NCBI RefSeq assembly: GCF_001999905.1
Contig: NZ_CP019640.1
Span: 577,001-641,000, forward strand
DNA: 64,000 bases
Direction of reading: 5' to 3'
Source of the DNA: Planococcus lenghuensis
GTDB lineage: Bacteria > Bacillota > Bacilli > Bacillales_A > Planococcaceae
Shown here: positions 7,519 to 16,728 of the stretch, piece by piece
Layout of the letters: each line of letters begins with the position of its first letter
How positions within the stretch are numbered: the stretch's first letter is position 1
The notes under the pieces: model-generated
The model's input: only the letters and a program-made list of their open reading frames with translations
What the model was told of the DNA's origin: nothing
The model's database searches: none
Position numbers and translations under genes: made by a program

Positions 7519-9159
7519 ATGATGAAGAATAAAAACAAACGATTTCTGCGCGTGTCCATTCAGTTGAAAATCCTCGGTCTGGTCATTTCCCTGCTCCTGC
7601 TCATTGTCGGTATTCTGACCGCCACGTTCATCTATTTTGATTATCAGGAAGGAATCGACCGGGCGGAAGAAGTCGCTTCACAGACGGCTAAAACGCTGTC
7701 TTATATGCCCGTTGTCCAGGAGACGCTCATGACAGGAGACCGGATGGCAGATACGGCACTCGTTGTTGAAAACCTGCAAAAAGATACGAAAGTGACCGGC
7801 ATTGTCATCAGCAGCCGGGACACCGCGATCATTGAACAGGCACCGGAACGCGTGACCGACCGTCTGGCCCGCGCTCCTGAGGAGAACGAAGCGCTCGTAT
7901 TCGGCAATAGTTATGTCGTGTCCATCGGCGAAGGAGCGGACCGGCTGCTGGCAGGTGTCGCTCCGATTTACGTCGATTATGGAGACTACTTGAAAGTGGA
8001 AGGGACCGTGACGGTCATTTTTGAAATGAGTGTCATTTTCGAGAGTCTTCTGAGGGGCATGAAATTGATTTTCATGGCCGCGTTTATTGCGCTCGTGTTC
8101 GGCATTCTCGGCAGCTGGCTGCTAGCGTCTGATATCCGGCGGGACACACTCGGACTGGAACCGAAGGAAATTGCCTCACTGTACCGGGACCGGACGGCGC
8201 TGTTCCAGTCCATCCGGGACGGGCTGATCGGCGTTGACCAGGACGAGCAAATCACGGCAATCAATAAAGCGGCCAAGAAAATGCTGGATATTCACGAGTG
8301 GGTGAAAGGGAAATCGCTGAGAGAAGTGCTGGCGTCCGATTCGGTCTACGGGGCGTTCCACCAATTGGCGGAAAGAGGGACGACGGAATTCGAACACAAC
8401 GGCAAAACACTTGTTGTCCATTCGGAGCCGATTTTCAACGATTCGAAAAAAGTCGGAACCGTTTTTAACATCCTGGACAAAACAGATATCCGGGAAATGG
8501 CCGTGACACTGACAGAGGTCAAGCAATATTCAGAAGACCTCCGTGCGCAGACCCATGAATTTAAGAACAAGCTCTATGTTCTGCTCGGATTGCTCCAGCT
8601 CGGGAAAACAGAGGAAGCGGTCACGTTCATCACGGAAGAGTCAGCCGGCCAGCAGTCGCAGGCGAATGTCATCCTCTCCAATATTTTGGATGAAAAAGTC
8701 CAGGCCATCCTGCTCGGCAAATCAGCGAAAGCCTCAGAGCAAAAAGTGAAATTCCAAGTAAGTGCCGACAGCACGCTGGAACCGCTGCCGGAAAGCATCG
8801 ATCTGCTGCCGCTCTTGATCATCCTCGGCAATTTGATCGACAATGCATTCGACGCAGTCAAACAGCAGACAGACAGAGAAGTTTCCTTTTTCTCCACCGA
8901 TATCGGGAATGATGTGCTGTTTGAAGTCACGGATAACGGGGCCGGCATTCCGCCGGACAGGCTTCCGCATGTCTTCATAAAAGGGTATTCCGATAAAGGA
9001 GAAGACAGGGGGTACGGGCTTTTTAATGTGGAGCAGGAACTGGAAAAGCTCGGCGGCGGGATCGAAGTGGAGAGCGAACCGGGCGAAGGCACGACATTTA
9101 CGGTTTATATTCCGAAAAAGCAACGGGAAACAGAAAAACGGAAGGGGGAAGCAGGATGA
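7519..9159 (+). CDS. CitA/DcuS-type sensor histidine kinase
   Basis: This is a membrane sensor kinase of 546 residues that detects di- or tricarboxylates outside the cell. A transmembrane helix at about 17-38 is followed by an extracytoplasmic sensor domain, a second helix near 180-203, a cytoplasmic PAS domain, the phosphorylation box with His346 (THEFKNKL) and an HATPase domain with NLIDNAFDAV and DNGAGIPP. This layout is that of the CitA/DcuS/DctS family. The stop overlaps the start of the response regulator by four bases, so the two are translationally coupled. The ribosome site is weak, and the second ATG at 7522 could be the true start. Confidence 0.92.
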   Translation: MMKNKNKRFLRVSIQLKILGLVISLLLLIVGILTATFIYFDYQEGIDRAEEVASQTAKTLSYMPVVQETLMTGDRMADTALVVENLQKDTKVTGIVISSRDTAIIEQAPERVTDRLARAPEENEALVFGNSYVVSIGEGADRLLAGVAPIYVDYGDYLKVEGTVTVIFEMSVIFESLLRGMKLIFMAAFIALVFGILGSWLLASDIRRDTLGLEPKEIASLYRDRTALFQSIRDGLIGVDQDEQITAINKAAKKMLDIHEWVKGKSLREVLASDSVYGAFHQLAERGTTEFEHNGKTLVVHSEPIFNDSKKVGTVFNILDKTDIREMAVTLTEVKQYSEDLRAQTHEFKNKLYVLLGLLQLGKTEEAVTFITEESAGQQSQANVILSNILDEKVQAILLGKSAKASEQKVKFQVSADSTLEPLPESIDLLPLLIILGNLIDNAFDAVKQQTDREVSFFSTDIGNDVLFEVTDNGAGIPPDRLPHVFIKGYSDKGEDRGYGLFNVEQELEKLGGGIEVESEPGEGTTFTVYIPKKQRETEKRKGEAG

Positions 9160-9842
9160 TTCGTGTGGCGATTTCTGAGGACGATTTTCGTGTCGCTCAA
9201 ATCCATGAAGCATTTTTGAAAAAGATCAGCGGGGTTACCGTAGTCGGGAAAGCGGTCAACGCCAAGGAGACACTTGCGCTTCTGGAGACGGAACAAGTGG
9301 ATCTCCTCCTGCTGGACGTTTTCATGCCGGACCGCCTCGGCTCTGATTTGCTGCATGAAATCCGGCTGAAGCATCCGGAAGTGGACATCATCATGATTTC
9401 AGCGGCACAGGAAAAGGAATTTATCCGAAAAGCGATGAATTATGGCGTGTTTTATTACTTGATCAAACCGGTCCAGCTTGAGCAGTTTAAAGAAGTGATG
9501 GAGCAATACAAGGAAAAGCGCCAGCTGCTGGACAGCAATGAAGAAATCGCACCTGACATGATTAAAGAATTATTCAATCAGCCCACGAAGGATAGCCCGT
9601 TGGATGACCAGCAGGACTTACCGACCGGCATCAATTCCATCACGCTCCGGAAAGTCATCGAGCTGATTGAATCCCATCAGGAAGGGCTGACGACCGACAT
9701 TGTCAGCCAGAACCTGGGCGCTTCCCGGACAACGGCAAGACGCTACCTGGAGTATCTGGTCGGCAAAGGACTGGTGAACGCGGAAAGCGTGTACGGCATC
9801 GTCGGCAGACCCGAAAGAAAGTACTATCCGGTCAAATCCTGA
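9156..9842 (+). CDS. CitB-family response regulator
   Basis: This response regulator of 228 residues is the partner of the kinase just upstream, which it overlaps by four bases (ATGA). The receiver domain covers residues 1-120 with acidic residues at 8-10, the phosphoacceptor Asp54 in LLLLDVFMPD and the Lys of LIKPVQ. A C-terminal winged helix-turn-helix (about 165-228) of the DpiA/CitB type includes DIVSQNLGASRTTARRYLEYL. Its likely target is the tctCBA promoter 240 bases downstream, where three TGGNNTTAA-type elements are found. That target is inference. Confidence 0.92.
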   Translation: MIRVAISEDDFRVAQIHEAFLKKISGVTVVGKAVNAKETLALLETEQVDLLLLDVFMPDRLGSDLLHEIRLKHPEVDIIMISAAQEKEFIRKAMNYGVFYYLIKPVQLEQFKEVMEQYKEKRQLLDSNEEIAPDMIKELFNQPTKDSPLDDQQDLPTGINSITLRKVIELIESHQEGLTTDIVSQNLGASRTTARRYLEYLVGKGLVNAESVYGIVGRPERKYYPVKS

Positions 9843-9939
9843 AAATTGCATAGCTCTGTGACTGCAGCGGATCCTGTGCCCTCCCGGTAAAATGGGGGGC
9901 ATGGGTTTTTGTGTGTCTGGTGCAATATTGTTTTTTTAT

Positions 9940-9981
9940 TGGCGTTAAAGAATGGTTTTAATGAACAAAATGGCATTAAAA
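9940..9981. promoter_or_regulatory. Three TGGNNTTAA-like direct repeats, possible regulator sites
   Basis: TGGCGTTAAAG (9940), TGGTTTTAATG (9953) and TGGCATTAAAA (9971) lie upstream of the tctCBA promoter. Their location and repetition suit binding of the adjacent response regulator, but no footprint is known to me. Confidence 0.4.
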
Positions 9982-10000
9982 ACTTTAAAATTATTAAAAT

Positions 10001-10038
10001 TGGAAACGTTTACATTCTGAATATTTCAAGTCTATGAT
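10001..10038 (+). promoter_or_regulatory. tctCBA promoter with an overlapping CcpA cre site
   Basis: TGGAAACGTTTACA (10001-10014) fits the cre consensus TGNAANCGNTNNCA at every fixed position. It overlaps a -35 box TTTACA (10009-10014), and a -10 box TATGAT (10033-10038) follows after 18 bases. CcpA binding here should block transcription during growth on preferred sugars. Confidence 0.75.
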
Positions 10039-10094
10039 GAGGGCAGTCTTATAAATCACTTTAACCAGGCGAAAAAACAAAAGGAGTGAATGAC

Positions 10095-11069
10095 ATGAAA
10101 AAAACAATGTTACTGGCTGCCTCAGCGCTTATCCTCGGTGCGTGTTCCGGAGAAGCAAGCAGCGAAGAAGAAACGTTCCCAACAGAAAATATCGAAATTG
10201 TGGCACCGGCTTCACCGGGCGGCGGCTGGGATCTGACAGCCCGCTCCCTAACGAAAGTGCTTGAAGACAATGAATTGGTGGATCAGTCGATCACCGTTGC
10301 GAATAAACCGGGCGGCGGCGGTGAAGTGGGCTGGCAGTACCTCAACGGTCAGGATGCACACACCTTGGCAGTTAACTCCAGCCTGTTGATCACGAATAAC
10401 CTGCTTGGATCAAGCGAACTCACACACGAAGATTTCACACCGCTTGCGACACTGGCGACAGAATGGCAGTCGGTTGCAGTGCCGGCCGATTCGGAAATTG
10501 ACAATGTAGAAGAACTGATGGAAAAGATCAAAGAAGATCCGTCTGCAGTGAACATCGGCGTAGGACCTGCCCTCGGAAACGATGACCACTTATCGTTCGT
10601 ACAGGCTGCCCGGGAATTCGGCGTCGATCCGAAACAGCTGAACTTCCTCGTATATGAGGGCGGCGGTGATGTATTGACAGCGCTTCTTGGCGGACATGTC
10701 GATGCGGTGACGACTTCACTTTCTGAAGTGAAAGACCAGCACCTGGCAGGCGATGTAAAAGTGATCGCGATTTCTTCGCCTGAACGGCTGCCGGACATTG
10801 AAGATGTGCCGACATACGTTGAACAAGGAATCCCGGTCGAATTTCCGCATTGGAGAGGTGTCATGGGACCACCGGATATGACGGAAGAAGAAATTGCGTA
10901 CTGGGATGAAAAAATCGGCGCGCTTGTAGAAACGGAACAATGGGCGACACTGCTTGAAAACAACGACTGGGACAGCTTCTATAAAGACAGCGCGGAAACA
11001 TCGGAATTCTTTGAAGAGCAGACAGAACTCTATGAAGGCCTTGTGCAAGATGCGGGTCTCGGCGAATAA
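10095..11069 (+). CDS. tctC: Tricarboxylate-binding lipoprotein TctC
   Basis: This is the substrate-binding component of a TctABC (tripartite tricarboxylate) transporter, anchored outside the membrane. I start at the ATG at 10095, eight bases after AAGGAG; a GTG at 10086 overlaps the ribosome site. The protein begins MKKTMLLAASALILGAC, a lipoprotein signal. The family signature APASPGGGWDLTAR follows near residue 45, and ANKPGGGGEVGWQYL near residue 75 is also typical. It is the first gene of tctC-tctB-tctA, the normal order, and is driven by the cre-controlled promoter. Confidence 0.93.
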   Translation: MKKTMLLAASALILGACSGEASSEEETFPTENIEIVAPASPGGGWDLTARSLTKVLEDNELVDQSITVANKPGGGGEVGWQYLNGQDAHTLAVNSSLLITNNLLGSSELTHEDFTPLATLATEWQSVAVPADSEIDNVEELMEKIKEDPSAVNIGVGPALGNDDHLSFVQAAREFGVDPKQLNFLVYEGGGDVLTALLGGHVDAVTTSLSEVKDQHLAGDVKVIAISSPERLPDIEDVPTYVEQGIPVEFPHWRGVMGPPDMTEEEIAYWDEKIGALVETEQWATLLENNDWDSFYKDSAETSEFFEEQTELYEGLVQDAGLGE

Positions 11070-11105
11070 ACCGGTAAATCAGCTGATGACGAGAGGAGTG
11101 GAAGT

Positions 11106-11555
11106 ATGAAATTGATCAAATTGGGCATGCCGGTGTTTTTGGTCCTGCTGAGTATCGTATTTCTGGTAGGAACATATAATTTGCCGAAAGCGAAACTCGG
11201 CAATCCGGACGCACCGCTCTATTTCCCGATGGGCGTGTCGGTTCTCCTGCTCGTCTTCAGCATCATTTACCTGGTCCAGGAACTGAGACGAGCGAACGAA
11301 ACGAACGAACAGATCGCTGAAATGCTCAGCGGCAGAACCCCGCTGCTGATCGGTGCAACGATTGCACTCGGCATTGGATACGCATTGATATTTGAATTAC
11401 TCGGATTTTTGTTTTCAACCCTTCTGTTCCTCGGCGCGTTGTTGTTCGTCGTGAACGGACGGAAAAAATGGGTGGCGAACATTATCGTCACCGTCGTTTT
11501 CTCATTTGCATCATGGTACGCCTTCAGTGAACTGCTCGGCGTAAGTCTGCCATAG
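11106..11555 (+). CDS. tctB: Tricarboxylate transporter small membrane subunit TctB
   Basis: This is the small four-helix membrane subunit of the TctABC transporter, 149 residues as expected. Hydrophobic segments lie near residues 8-25, 40-60, 80-108 and 120-145. It sits 36 bases after tctC and 12 bases before tctA, with a GAGGAG ribosome site. The sequence itself is poorly conserved in this family; the assignment rests on size, topology and position. Confidence 0.88.
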   Translation: MKLIKLGMPVFLVLLSIVFLVGTYNLPKAKLGNPDAPLYFPMGVSVLLLVFSIIYLVQELRRANETNEQIAEMLSGRTPLLIGATIALGIGYALIFELLGFLFSTLLFLGALLFVVNGRKKWVANIIVTVVFSFASWYAFSELLGVSLP

Positions 11556-11567
11556 GAGGTTATGTAA

Positions 11568-13064
11568 ATGGATGCTTTTTTAGAAGGACTTCTAACCTCA
11601 CTGCAGCCGATCAATATCCTCTGGATTTGCGTGGGCGGTTTTCTGGGGACGATCGTGGGAATGCTTCCGGGTCTCGGGCCGGCTACAGCTGTAGCGGTCC
11701 TGATCCCGATTACATTCGGCATGGATGCGACCAGCGCCTTGATCCTGATGGCGGCCATCTATTACGGAGCCATGTACGGCGGCTCCAGAAGTTCGATTCT
11801 GCTTAACACACCAGGTGACGGCTCGGCGATTGCCGCAACGTTCGATGGCTACCCGATGGCTCAGAAAGGGCAGGCCGGACAGGCGATGGCGCTTTCCGCT
11901 GTCGCTTCATTCATCGGCGGCATTATTGCGACAATCGGTTTCGTAGCACTGGCAAAGCCGCTTTCCGCCTTTGCCATCCAGTTCGGACCGGCTGAATATT
12001 TCCTGCTGATGCTCTTGACGCTGTCAGCCATCATTTCCTTATCACTCGGCCGGATGGTGAAAGGGCTCATCGCGATGTCGCTCGGCCTGTTGCTCAGCAC
12101 GATCGGCGTTGACACACAAACCGGCGTTTACCGGTTCACGTTCGGTATTCCGCATTTGAGTGAAGGGCTGGATTTCCTGATTGTCATCATCGGCATTTAT
12201 GCGGTCGGTGAAGTGCTTTTCAATTACTTGAATATCGACAAGCAGAAAAAAGAGAAAAAAGAAGTCGGCAAGATCTGGTTTACTAAAGAGCAGTGGAAGC
12301 GGTCGAAATGGCCGATTCTCCGCAGCGGTCCGCTCGGCTTCATCATCGGCGTACTGCCGGGGGCAGGCGGATCCATCGCCTCGATGCTCAGCTACACCAC
12401 TGAAAAACAAATCTCCAAAAAGCCGGAGGAATTCGGCAAAGGGGCACCTGAAGGATTGGCCGCACCGGAATCGGCGAATAACGCCGCATCTGTCGGCGCA
12501 CTCATCCCGCTCCTGACAATGGGAATTCCGGGGTCCGGAACGACAGCTGTTATGCTCGGTGCCTTGATCATGCTCGGCATCCGTCCAGGCCCGCTATTAT
12601 TTGAAAATGATCCAGGCATGGTATGGACGCTCGTCAACAGCATGTTCATCGGCAACATCGCTTTGATCATCATCAATATTCTACTAGTCGGATTGCTTGT
12701 CCGGATTCTGGACACACCGGCGAAAATTCTGTATCCGATCATTGTCATCCTGGCATTCATCGGTACCTACACGCTCGGTTACAGCACAGTCGATTTCTTC
12801 TTCCTGCTGATTTTCGGTTATTTCGGTCTGCTATTGAAGATTCTCGACTTCCCGATTGCGCCATTGATCCTGGCGATCATTGTCGGCGGGGATATGGAAC
12901 AGAACTTCCGGATGTCGCTTGCATCATCCGGCGGCAGCGTCGGCATTTTCTTCGGCTCGACAATTGCGGTTGTGCTGGTCGTCCTGACTGTGTTGTCGCT
13001 GTTCTACCCATTGATTATCCAGTCGATTAAAAAATTACGGGGTGCAGGCCCTGCTGCTGACTGA
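11568..13064 (+). CDS. tctA: Tricarboxylate transporter large membrane subunit TctA
   Basis: This is the 498-residue integral membrane subunit that forms the transport path for the substrate delivered by TctC. It shows the family motifs GMLPGLGPATAVAVLIP near residue 35, YGAMYGGSRSSILLNTPG near 68 and FIIGVLPGAGGSIASMLSY near 260, plus about a dozen hydrophobic helices. AGGAGG precedes the ATG. It lies 18 bases upstream of the tcuA-like gene, so transport and oxidation of the substrate are probably co-transcribed. Confidence 0.95.
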   Translation: MDAFLEGLLTSLQPINILWICVGGFLGTIVGMLPGLGPATAVAVLIPITFGMDATSALILMAAIYYGAMYGGSRSSILLNTPGDGSAIAATFDGYPMAQKGQAGQAMALSAVASFIGGIIATIGFVALAKPLSAFAIQFGPAEYFLLMLLTLSAIISLSLGRMVKGLIAMSLGLLLSTIGVDTQTGVYRFTFGIPHLSEGLDFLIVIIGIYAVGEVLFNYLNIDKQKKEKKEVGKIWFTKEQWKRSKWPILRSGPLGFIIGVLPGAGGSIASMLSYTTEKQISKKPEEFGKGAPEGLAAPESANNAASVGALIPLLTMGIPGSGTTAVMLGALIMLGIRPGPLLFENDPGMVWTLVNSMFIGNIALIIINILLVGLLVRILDTPAKILYPIIVILAFIGTYTLGYSTVDFFFLLIFGYFGLLLKILDFPIAPLILAIIVGGDMEQNFRMSLASSGGSVGIFFGSTIAVVLVVLTVLSLFYPLIIQSIKKLRGAGPAAD

Positions 13065-13082
13065 TAGAGAGGATGAATAATT

Positions 13083-14600
13083 TTGGTGAAGAAAGAACAG
13101 AACAATACTTACGATATCATCGTCGTGGGAGCTGGCAACGCGGCGCTGTGCGCGGCGATCGCCGGCAGTGAACAAGGAAGCAAAGTCGCTGTGCTCGAAC
13201 GGGCGCCGAAAGAGAAGAAAGGCGGCAACTCCTTCTTCACGGACGGCGCCATCCGGGCGGCTTACGGCAACCTGGACAATATCCGGAAAATCATTCCGTC
13301 CCTTTCCGACGAGGAAGCGGCGAACACGGTGATGCCGGAGTATACGAACGAAGAATTCTACGGAGATATGATGCGGGTGACGCAAAAAGAGAGCGATCCG
13401 GAACTCGCCGGCACGCTCGTCAACAAATCGCTCGAGACGATTCTGTGGATGCGTGAGCAAGGCGTCGAATTCGAGCTCAATAAAGGCAATCAATCGTTCG
13501 TCGAAGAGGGCAAACGTCACTTCTGGGGCGGCCTGCCGCTGAAAACGAAAGAAAAAGGCATCGGCCTGATGCGTTCTTTATTCCAAAAAGCGGAAGAGCG
13601 GGGCATCGACGTCATCTATAACGCCAACGCCACGGAATTGATCACCGAAGATGGAAAAGTCGTCGGAGTCACGGTGGAAATCGACGGCACACCGGCCCAA
13701 CTCCACAGCAAAAGCGTCATCCTTGCCTGCGGCAGCTTTGAAGCAAATAAACAACAGCGCCAGCAGCATATCGGCGAAGAATGGAATGCGGCGATCGTGC
13801 GGGGCACAGAATACAACACCGGCGGCGGCATCGACATGGCGCTCGCGGTCGGGGCGCAGAAATACGGTCAATGGTCCGGTTGCCACGCGATCGGGACGGA
13901 TTACAACGCACCGAAAGTGGGCGACTTCAAAAAGCCGGGCGACATTTACAAAAAGCATTCGTACCCGCTCAGCATCATGCTGAACAAAAACGGGGAACGG
14001 TTCGTGGATGAAGGCGCGGATTTCCGCAATTACACGTATGCGAAATACGGCAAAGAAATTCTGAAGCAGCCGGGCCACGTGGCGTATCAGATCTTTGATT
14101 CGAAAGTGCGGCCGCTGCTCCGCGAAGAATATAACCTCGAGGAAGCAACGGCTTATGAAGCGGACACATTGGAAGCGCTCGTCGATCAATTGGATGTCGA
14201 CAAAGAAGGCTTCCTCCGCACAATTGAGGAATACAACCGGAACGTCCAGGAAGGGGACTTCAATCCTTCCGTAAAAGACGGCAAAGGGACGGACGGCATC
14301 GTCCCTCCGAAGACGAATTGGGCGAACACCGTGGAAGAAGGCCCGTTCTATGCCTATCCGGTAACATGCGGCATCACGTTCGCATTCGGCGGCATTAAGG
14401 CGGATAGCGCAGGACATGTGTTGAACGGATCCGGCGAACCGATCGAAGGGCTCTTCGCAGCCGGTGAAATGATCGGCGGGATTTTCTATCACAATTACCC
14501 GGGCGGTTCCGGACTCATGTCAGGAGCGGTATACGGGAAAATTGCGGGCACATCCGCCGGTCAATACAGCAATGAAGCGAAGGATGCAGTCAGCAAATAA
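13083..14600 (+). CDS. tcuA: FAD-dependent tricarballylate dehydrogenase-like protein
   Basis: This 505-residue flavoprotein belongs to the fumarate reductase/succinate dehydrogenase superfamily. Its start IIVVGAGNAALCAAIAG (dinucleotide-binding fold) and the following KGGNSFFTDGAIR resemble TcuA, which oxidises tricarballylate to cis-aconitate. The C-terminal FAGEMIGGIFYHNYPGGSGL closes the FAD site. The start is TTG at 13083 or GTG at 13086, after a GAGAGG ribosome site. A tcuB electron-transfer partner is absent. Placement directly after tctCBA supports a tricarboxylate substrate. A 3-ketosteroid or fumarate-reductase type function is less likely given the neighbours. Confidence 0.82.
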   Translation: MVKKEQNNTYDIIVVGAGNAALCAAIAGSEQGSKVAVLERAPKEKKGGNSFFTDGAIRAAYGNLDNIRKIIPSLSDEEAANTVMPEYTNEEFYGDMMRVTQKESDPELAGTLVNKSLETILWMREQGVEFELNKGNQSFVEEGKRHFWGGLPLKTKEKGIGLMRSLFQKAEERGIDVIYNANATELITEDGKVVGVTVEIDGTPAQLHSKSVILACGSFEANKQQRQQHIGEEWNAAIVRGTEYNTGGGIDMALAVGAQKYGQWSGCHAIGTDYNAPKVGDFKKPGDIYKKHSYPLSIMLNKNGERFVDEGADFRNYTYAKYGKEILKQPGHVAYQIFDSKVRPLLREEYNLEEATAYEADTLEALVDQLDVDKEGFLRTIEEYNRNVQEGDFNPSVKDGKGTDGIVPPKTNWANTVEEGPFYAYPVTCGITFAFGGIKADSAGHVLNGSGEPIEGLFAAGEMIGGIFYHNYPGGSGLMSGAVYGKIAGTSAGQYSNEAKDAVSK

Positions 14601-14614
14601 GCACCGCTGCTTCT

Positions 14615-14644
14615 AAGAAGAGCCACCAAGCGATTGGTGGCTTT
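14615..14644 (+). terminator. Terminator after the tct-tcu operon
   Basis: AGCCACCA (14621-14628) pairs with TGGTGGCT (14635-14642), extended by AAGAAG before and TTCTTC after. It lies 15-45 bases past the tcuA stop. Confidence 0.75.
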
Positions 14645-14695
14645 CTTCGTTGGATCGCATCCGAATTTCATGTCGTCCGAAGGGGTCTTGTCATA

Positions 14696-16075
14696 ATGAA
14701 AAAACACATTCTTTTTGCCATCGCCGCAGTCATTTATTTATTGATCATCCCGGGTTATGCCGACACGCCACTGGAATTGAAGGCGTTTGCGACACTCGTG
14801 GTCATTCAGATCTTATGGATCGGGCGGGTATTTCCGCTTGCGCAGAGTTCAATCATCCTGATCCTGATTTTGTCTTTCCATTTCTTCACGTATGAAGAAA
14901 CGCTCAGTTACATCGCGTCGGATATCGTATGGCTCTTGTTCTCGACATTCATCATTTCGCATTCGTTCATCAGTACAGGATTGGCGGGCCGGATCTCCCT
15001 CGCGGTATTGCGCTTATCGAGAGGGTCCGGCAAATCGCTCGTCTTCATGTCGTACGTGCTCATGTTCCTGTTATCATTGATGATTCCATCGAACGTCGGA
15101 AAAGGGAGCCTTGTGGCGTCCGTCTTCGACAGCCTGCTAAAAAACATGAAACAGATCACGAACGTGGAAAACCTCGGCAAGAGCCTGTTTATCGGGATTT
15201 CCTACATCGTTGCGATTTCAGGGGCATTGGTCGCGACAGGCGCCAGTTCCACGATTTACACATTCGGCATTCTCAATGAAAACATCGACGGGCTGAGCTA
15301 TTTGAAATGGCTTCTCTTATTCCTGCCGCCGATCGCTCTTTTTGCCGTTGCACTCGGCGGGCTGTCGCTGCTCATATTCCCAACCGAGAAAATCGACCAG
15401 CAGGCCCTCATCCGGGTTATGGACCAGGAAGCGGCGAACATGGGAAAACTGAGATTTCCGGAGAAGAAAGTCATGCTCATCATCGGCATCGTCCTCGTGC
15501 TGTGGAGCACGCAGCAGCTCCATGACATCTCCATTCCGCTGACGGGCATGCTCGGTGCCGCGCTGACAATCATGCCGGGCATCGGCGTCTGGACATGGGA
15601 AGAAGCGAGGAAATCGATCGACTGGGACATGATTCTGTTTTTCGCGGCGACAATCATGGTATCCGGAATGCTCGTTGAGACCGGCACGATCCAAGTGGCG
15701 GCGGACTTCCTGTTACATACTTTGCCGCTTGACCATCCGATCATCATTCTCGTGTTGCTCGTCTGCCTGACAGCTGCCGTCCGGCTGATCTTCGTCAACG
15801 TTCTCGGACTGTTGACGATTCTCCTGCCCCTTGGTCTGACACTCGGAGTTGCGCTCGAGGGGCTTTCGCCGGCCCTCGTCACGATGGCGCTGTTCCTCGC
15901 CGGCGTTCCGGGCTTTTTATTCATCACCCAGTCGCCGGTCCACTTAATCGCCTATTCATATGGGTATTTCAAAGAAAAGGACTTATTGAAAATCGGCGGT
16001 TATGCGCTCGTCGTCTGGATTGCGCTTGTCAGTATCACTGCCGGGTTCTATTGGCGGTTCGTGTTCGAATTGTAG
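14696..16075 (+). CDS. SLC13/DASS-type anion permease
   Basis: This 459-residue protein has about 12 hydrophobic segments and the features of the divalent anion:Na+ symporter/SLC13 group, including paired re-entrant motifs around FMSYVLMFLLSLMIPSNVGK and AAVRLIFVNVLGLLTILLPL. A di- or tricarboxylate is the expected substrate. It lies just past the tctCBA-tcuA terminator on the same strand. It therefore adds a second, ion-driven route for the same class of substrate or exports a product. The ribosome site is weak. Confidence 0.82.
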   Translation: MKKHILFAIAAVIYLLIIPGYADTPLELKAFATLVVIQILWIGRVFPLAQSSIILILILSFHFFTYEETLSYIASDIVWLLFSTFIISHSFISTGLAGRISLAVLRLSRGSGKSLVFMSYVLMFLLSLMIPSNVGKGSLVASVFDSLLKNMKQITNVENLGKSLFIGISYIVAISGALVATGASSTIYTFGILNENIDGLSYLKWLLLFLPPIALFAVALGGLSLLIFPTEKIDQQALIRVMDQEAANMGKLRFPEKKVMLIIGIVLVLWSTQQLHDISIPLTGMLGAALTIMPGIGVWTWEEARKSIDWDMILFFAATIMVSGMLVETGTIQVAADFLLHTLPLDHPIIILVLLVCLTAAVRLIFVNVLGLLTILLPLGLTLGVALEGLSPALVTMALFLAGVPGFLFITQSPVHLIAYSYGYFKEKDLLKIGGYALVVWIALVSITAGFYWRFVFEL

Positions 16076-16142
16076 GGGGAAGGGGGGGGATTTGTTTCTC
16101 TCCCTGTGTCACAAACAACTTCAGAACAATTCAGTTCCATCG

Positions 16143-16177
16143 CCGGATTTTCCTTGAACAGGAGAATCCGGTTTTTT
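16143..16177 (+). terminator. Terminator of the permease gene
   Basis: CCGGATTTTCC (16143-16153) pairs with GGAGAATCCGG (16161-16171), followed by a T run (16172-16177). A CCCTGTGTCA motif lies just upstream at 16102. Confidence 0.85.
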
Positions 16178-16208
16178 GAAGAAGTAGATAGATAAGGGGG
16201 CGAGGCAT

Positions 16209-16697
16209 ATGAAGCGATCCCTGCTTCTTTTATTGGCGGCAATCGGACTCGTTGGCTGCACCGAGCCGGAACCGGAGCCGCCGACGATTGCGGAACCCGC
16301 TTCTGAACCGGGAAGGACGGAGGAGTTGCCGGATGAAGTGGCAGAAGGTGAGTTTGCAGCATGGATTTATACGGATCAGGAAACGTACAATTTGCCGGTC
16401 GAAGAAATTAAGGTGACCATTGAAAACGTCGGAGAAGAGCCGATGGTTACAGGTGAAGCGATGAGACTCGAGAAGCTGGAGGAAGGCGTCTGGATGCCGC
16501 AGCTGGCGGGAATGGAATTTACACAGGAAGCGTTGGATATTCAACCCGGGGAAACACTCATCGGGACAGTGCCGATTGATTTCATGGAAGAACCGCTGAC
16601 CGCCGGCGCGTACCGGGTGACGAAGAGAGTGGCGCCGAAATCCATGGATGCGCTGACCTTTCACGAGATCGCGGCGACTTTTGAAGTGACGGAATAA
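16209..16697 (+). CDS. Lipoprotein with Ig-like domain
   Basis: This 162-residue lipoprotein opens with MKRSLLLLLAAIGLVGC, where LVGC is the lipobox, and has a Glu/Pro-rich linker (EPEPEPP). The remaining domain runs from WIYTDQETYNLPVEEIKV to the end and has the alternating strand pattern of bacterial immunoglobulin-like domains, including LDIQPGETLIGTVPIDF. It is anchored outside the membrane; its partner is unknown. An AAGGGGG ribosome site precedes the ATG. It appears monocistronic. Confidence 0.72.
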   Translation: MKRSLLLLLAAIGLVGCTEPEPEPPTIAEPASEPGRTEELPDEVAEGEFAAWIYTDQETYNLPVEEIKVTIENVGEEPMVTGEAMRLEKLEEGVWMPQLAGMEFTQEALDIQPGETLIGTVPIDFMEEPLTAGAYRVTKRVAPKSMDALTFHEIAATFEVTE

Positions 16698-16728
16698 TTG
16701 GGGGAGTCCCTGCACATGGCGTCAGGTG

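Noticed and set aside
10095-16075. C4-dicarboxylate TRAP transporter
   Set aside because: The membrane subunits carry TctA and TctB features, not DctM/DctQ, and the binding lipoprotein has the TctC APASPGGG motif.
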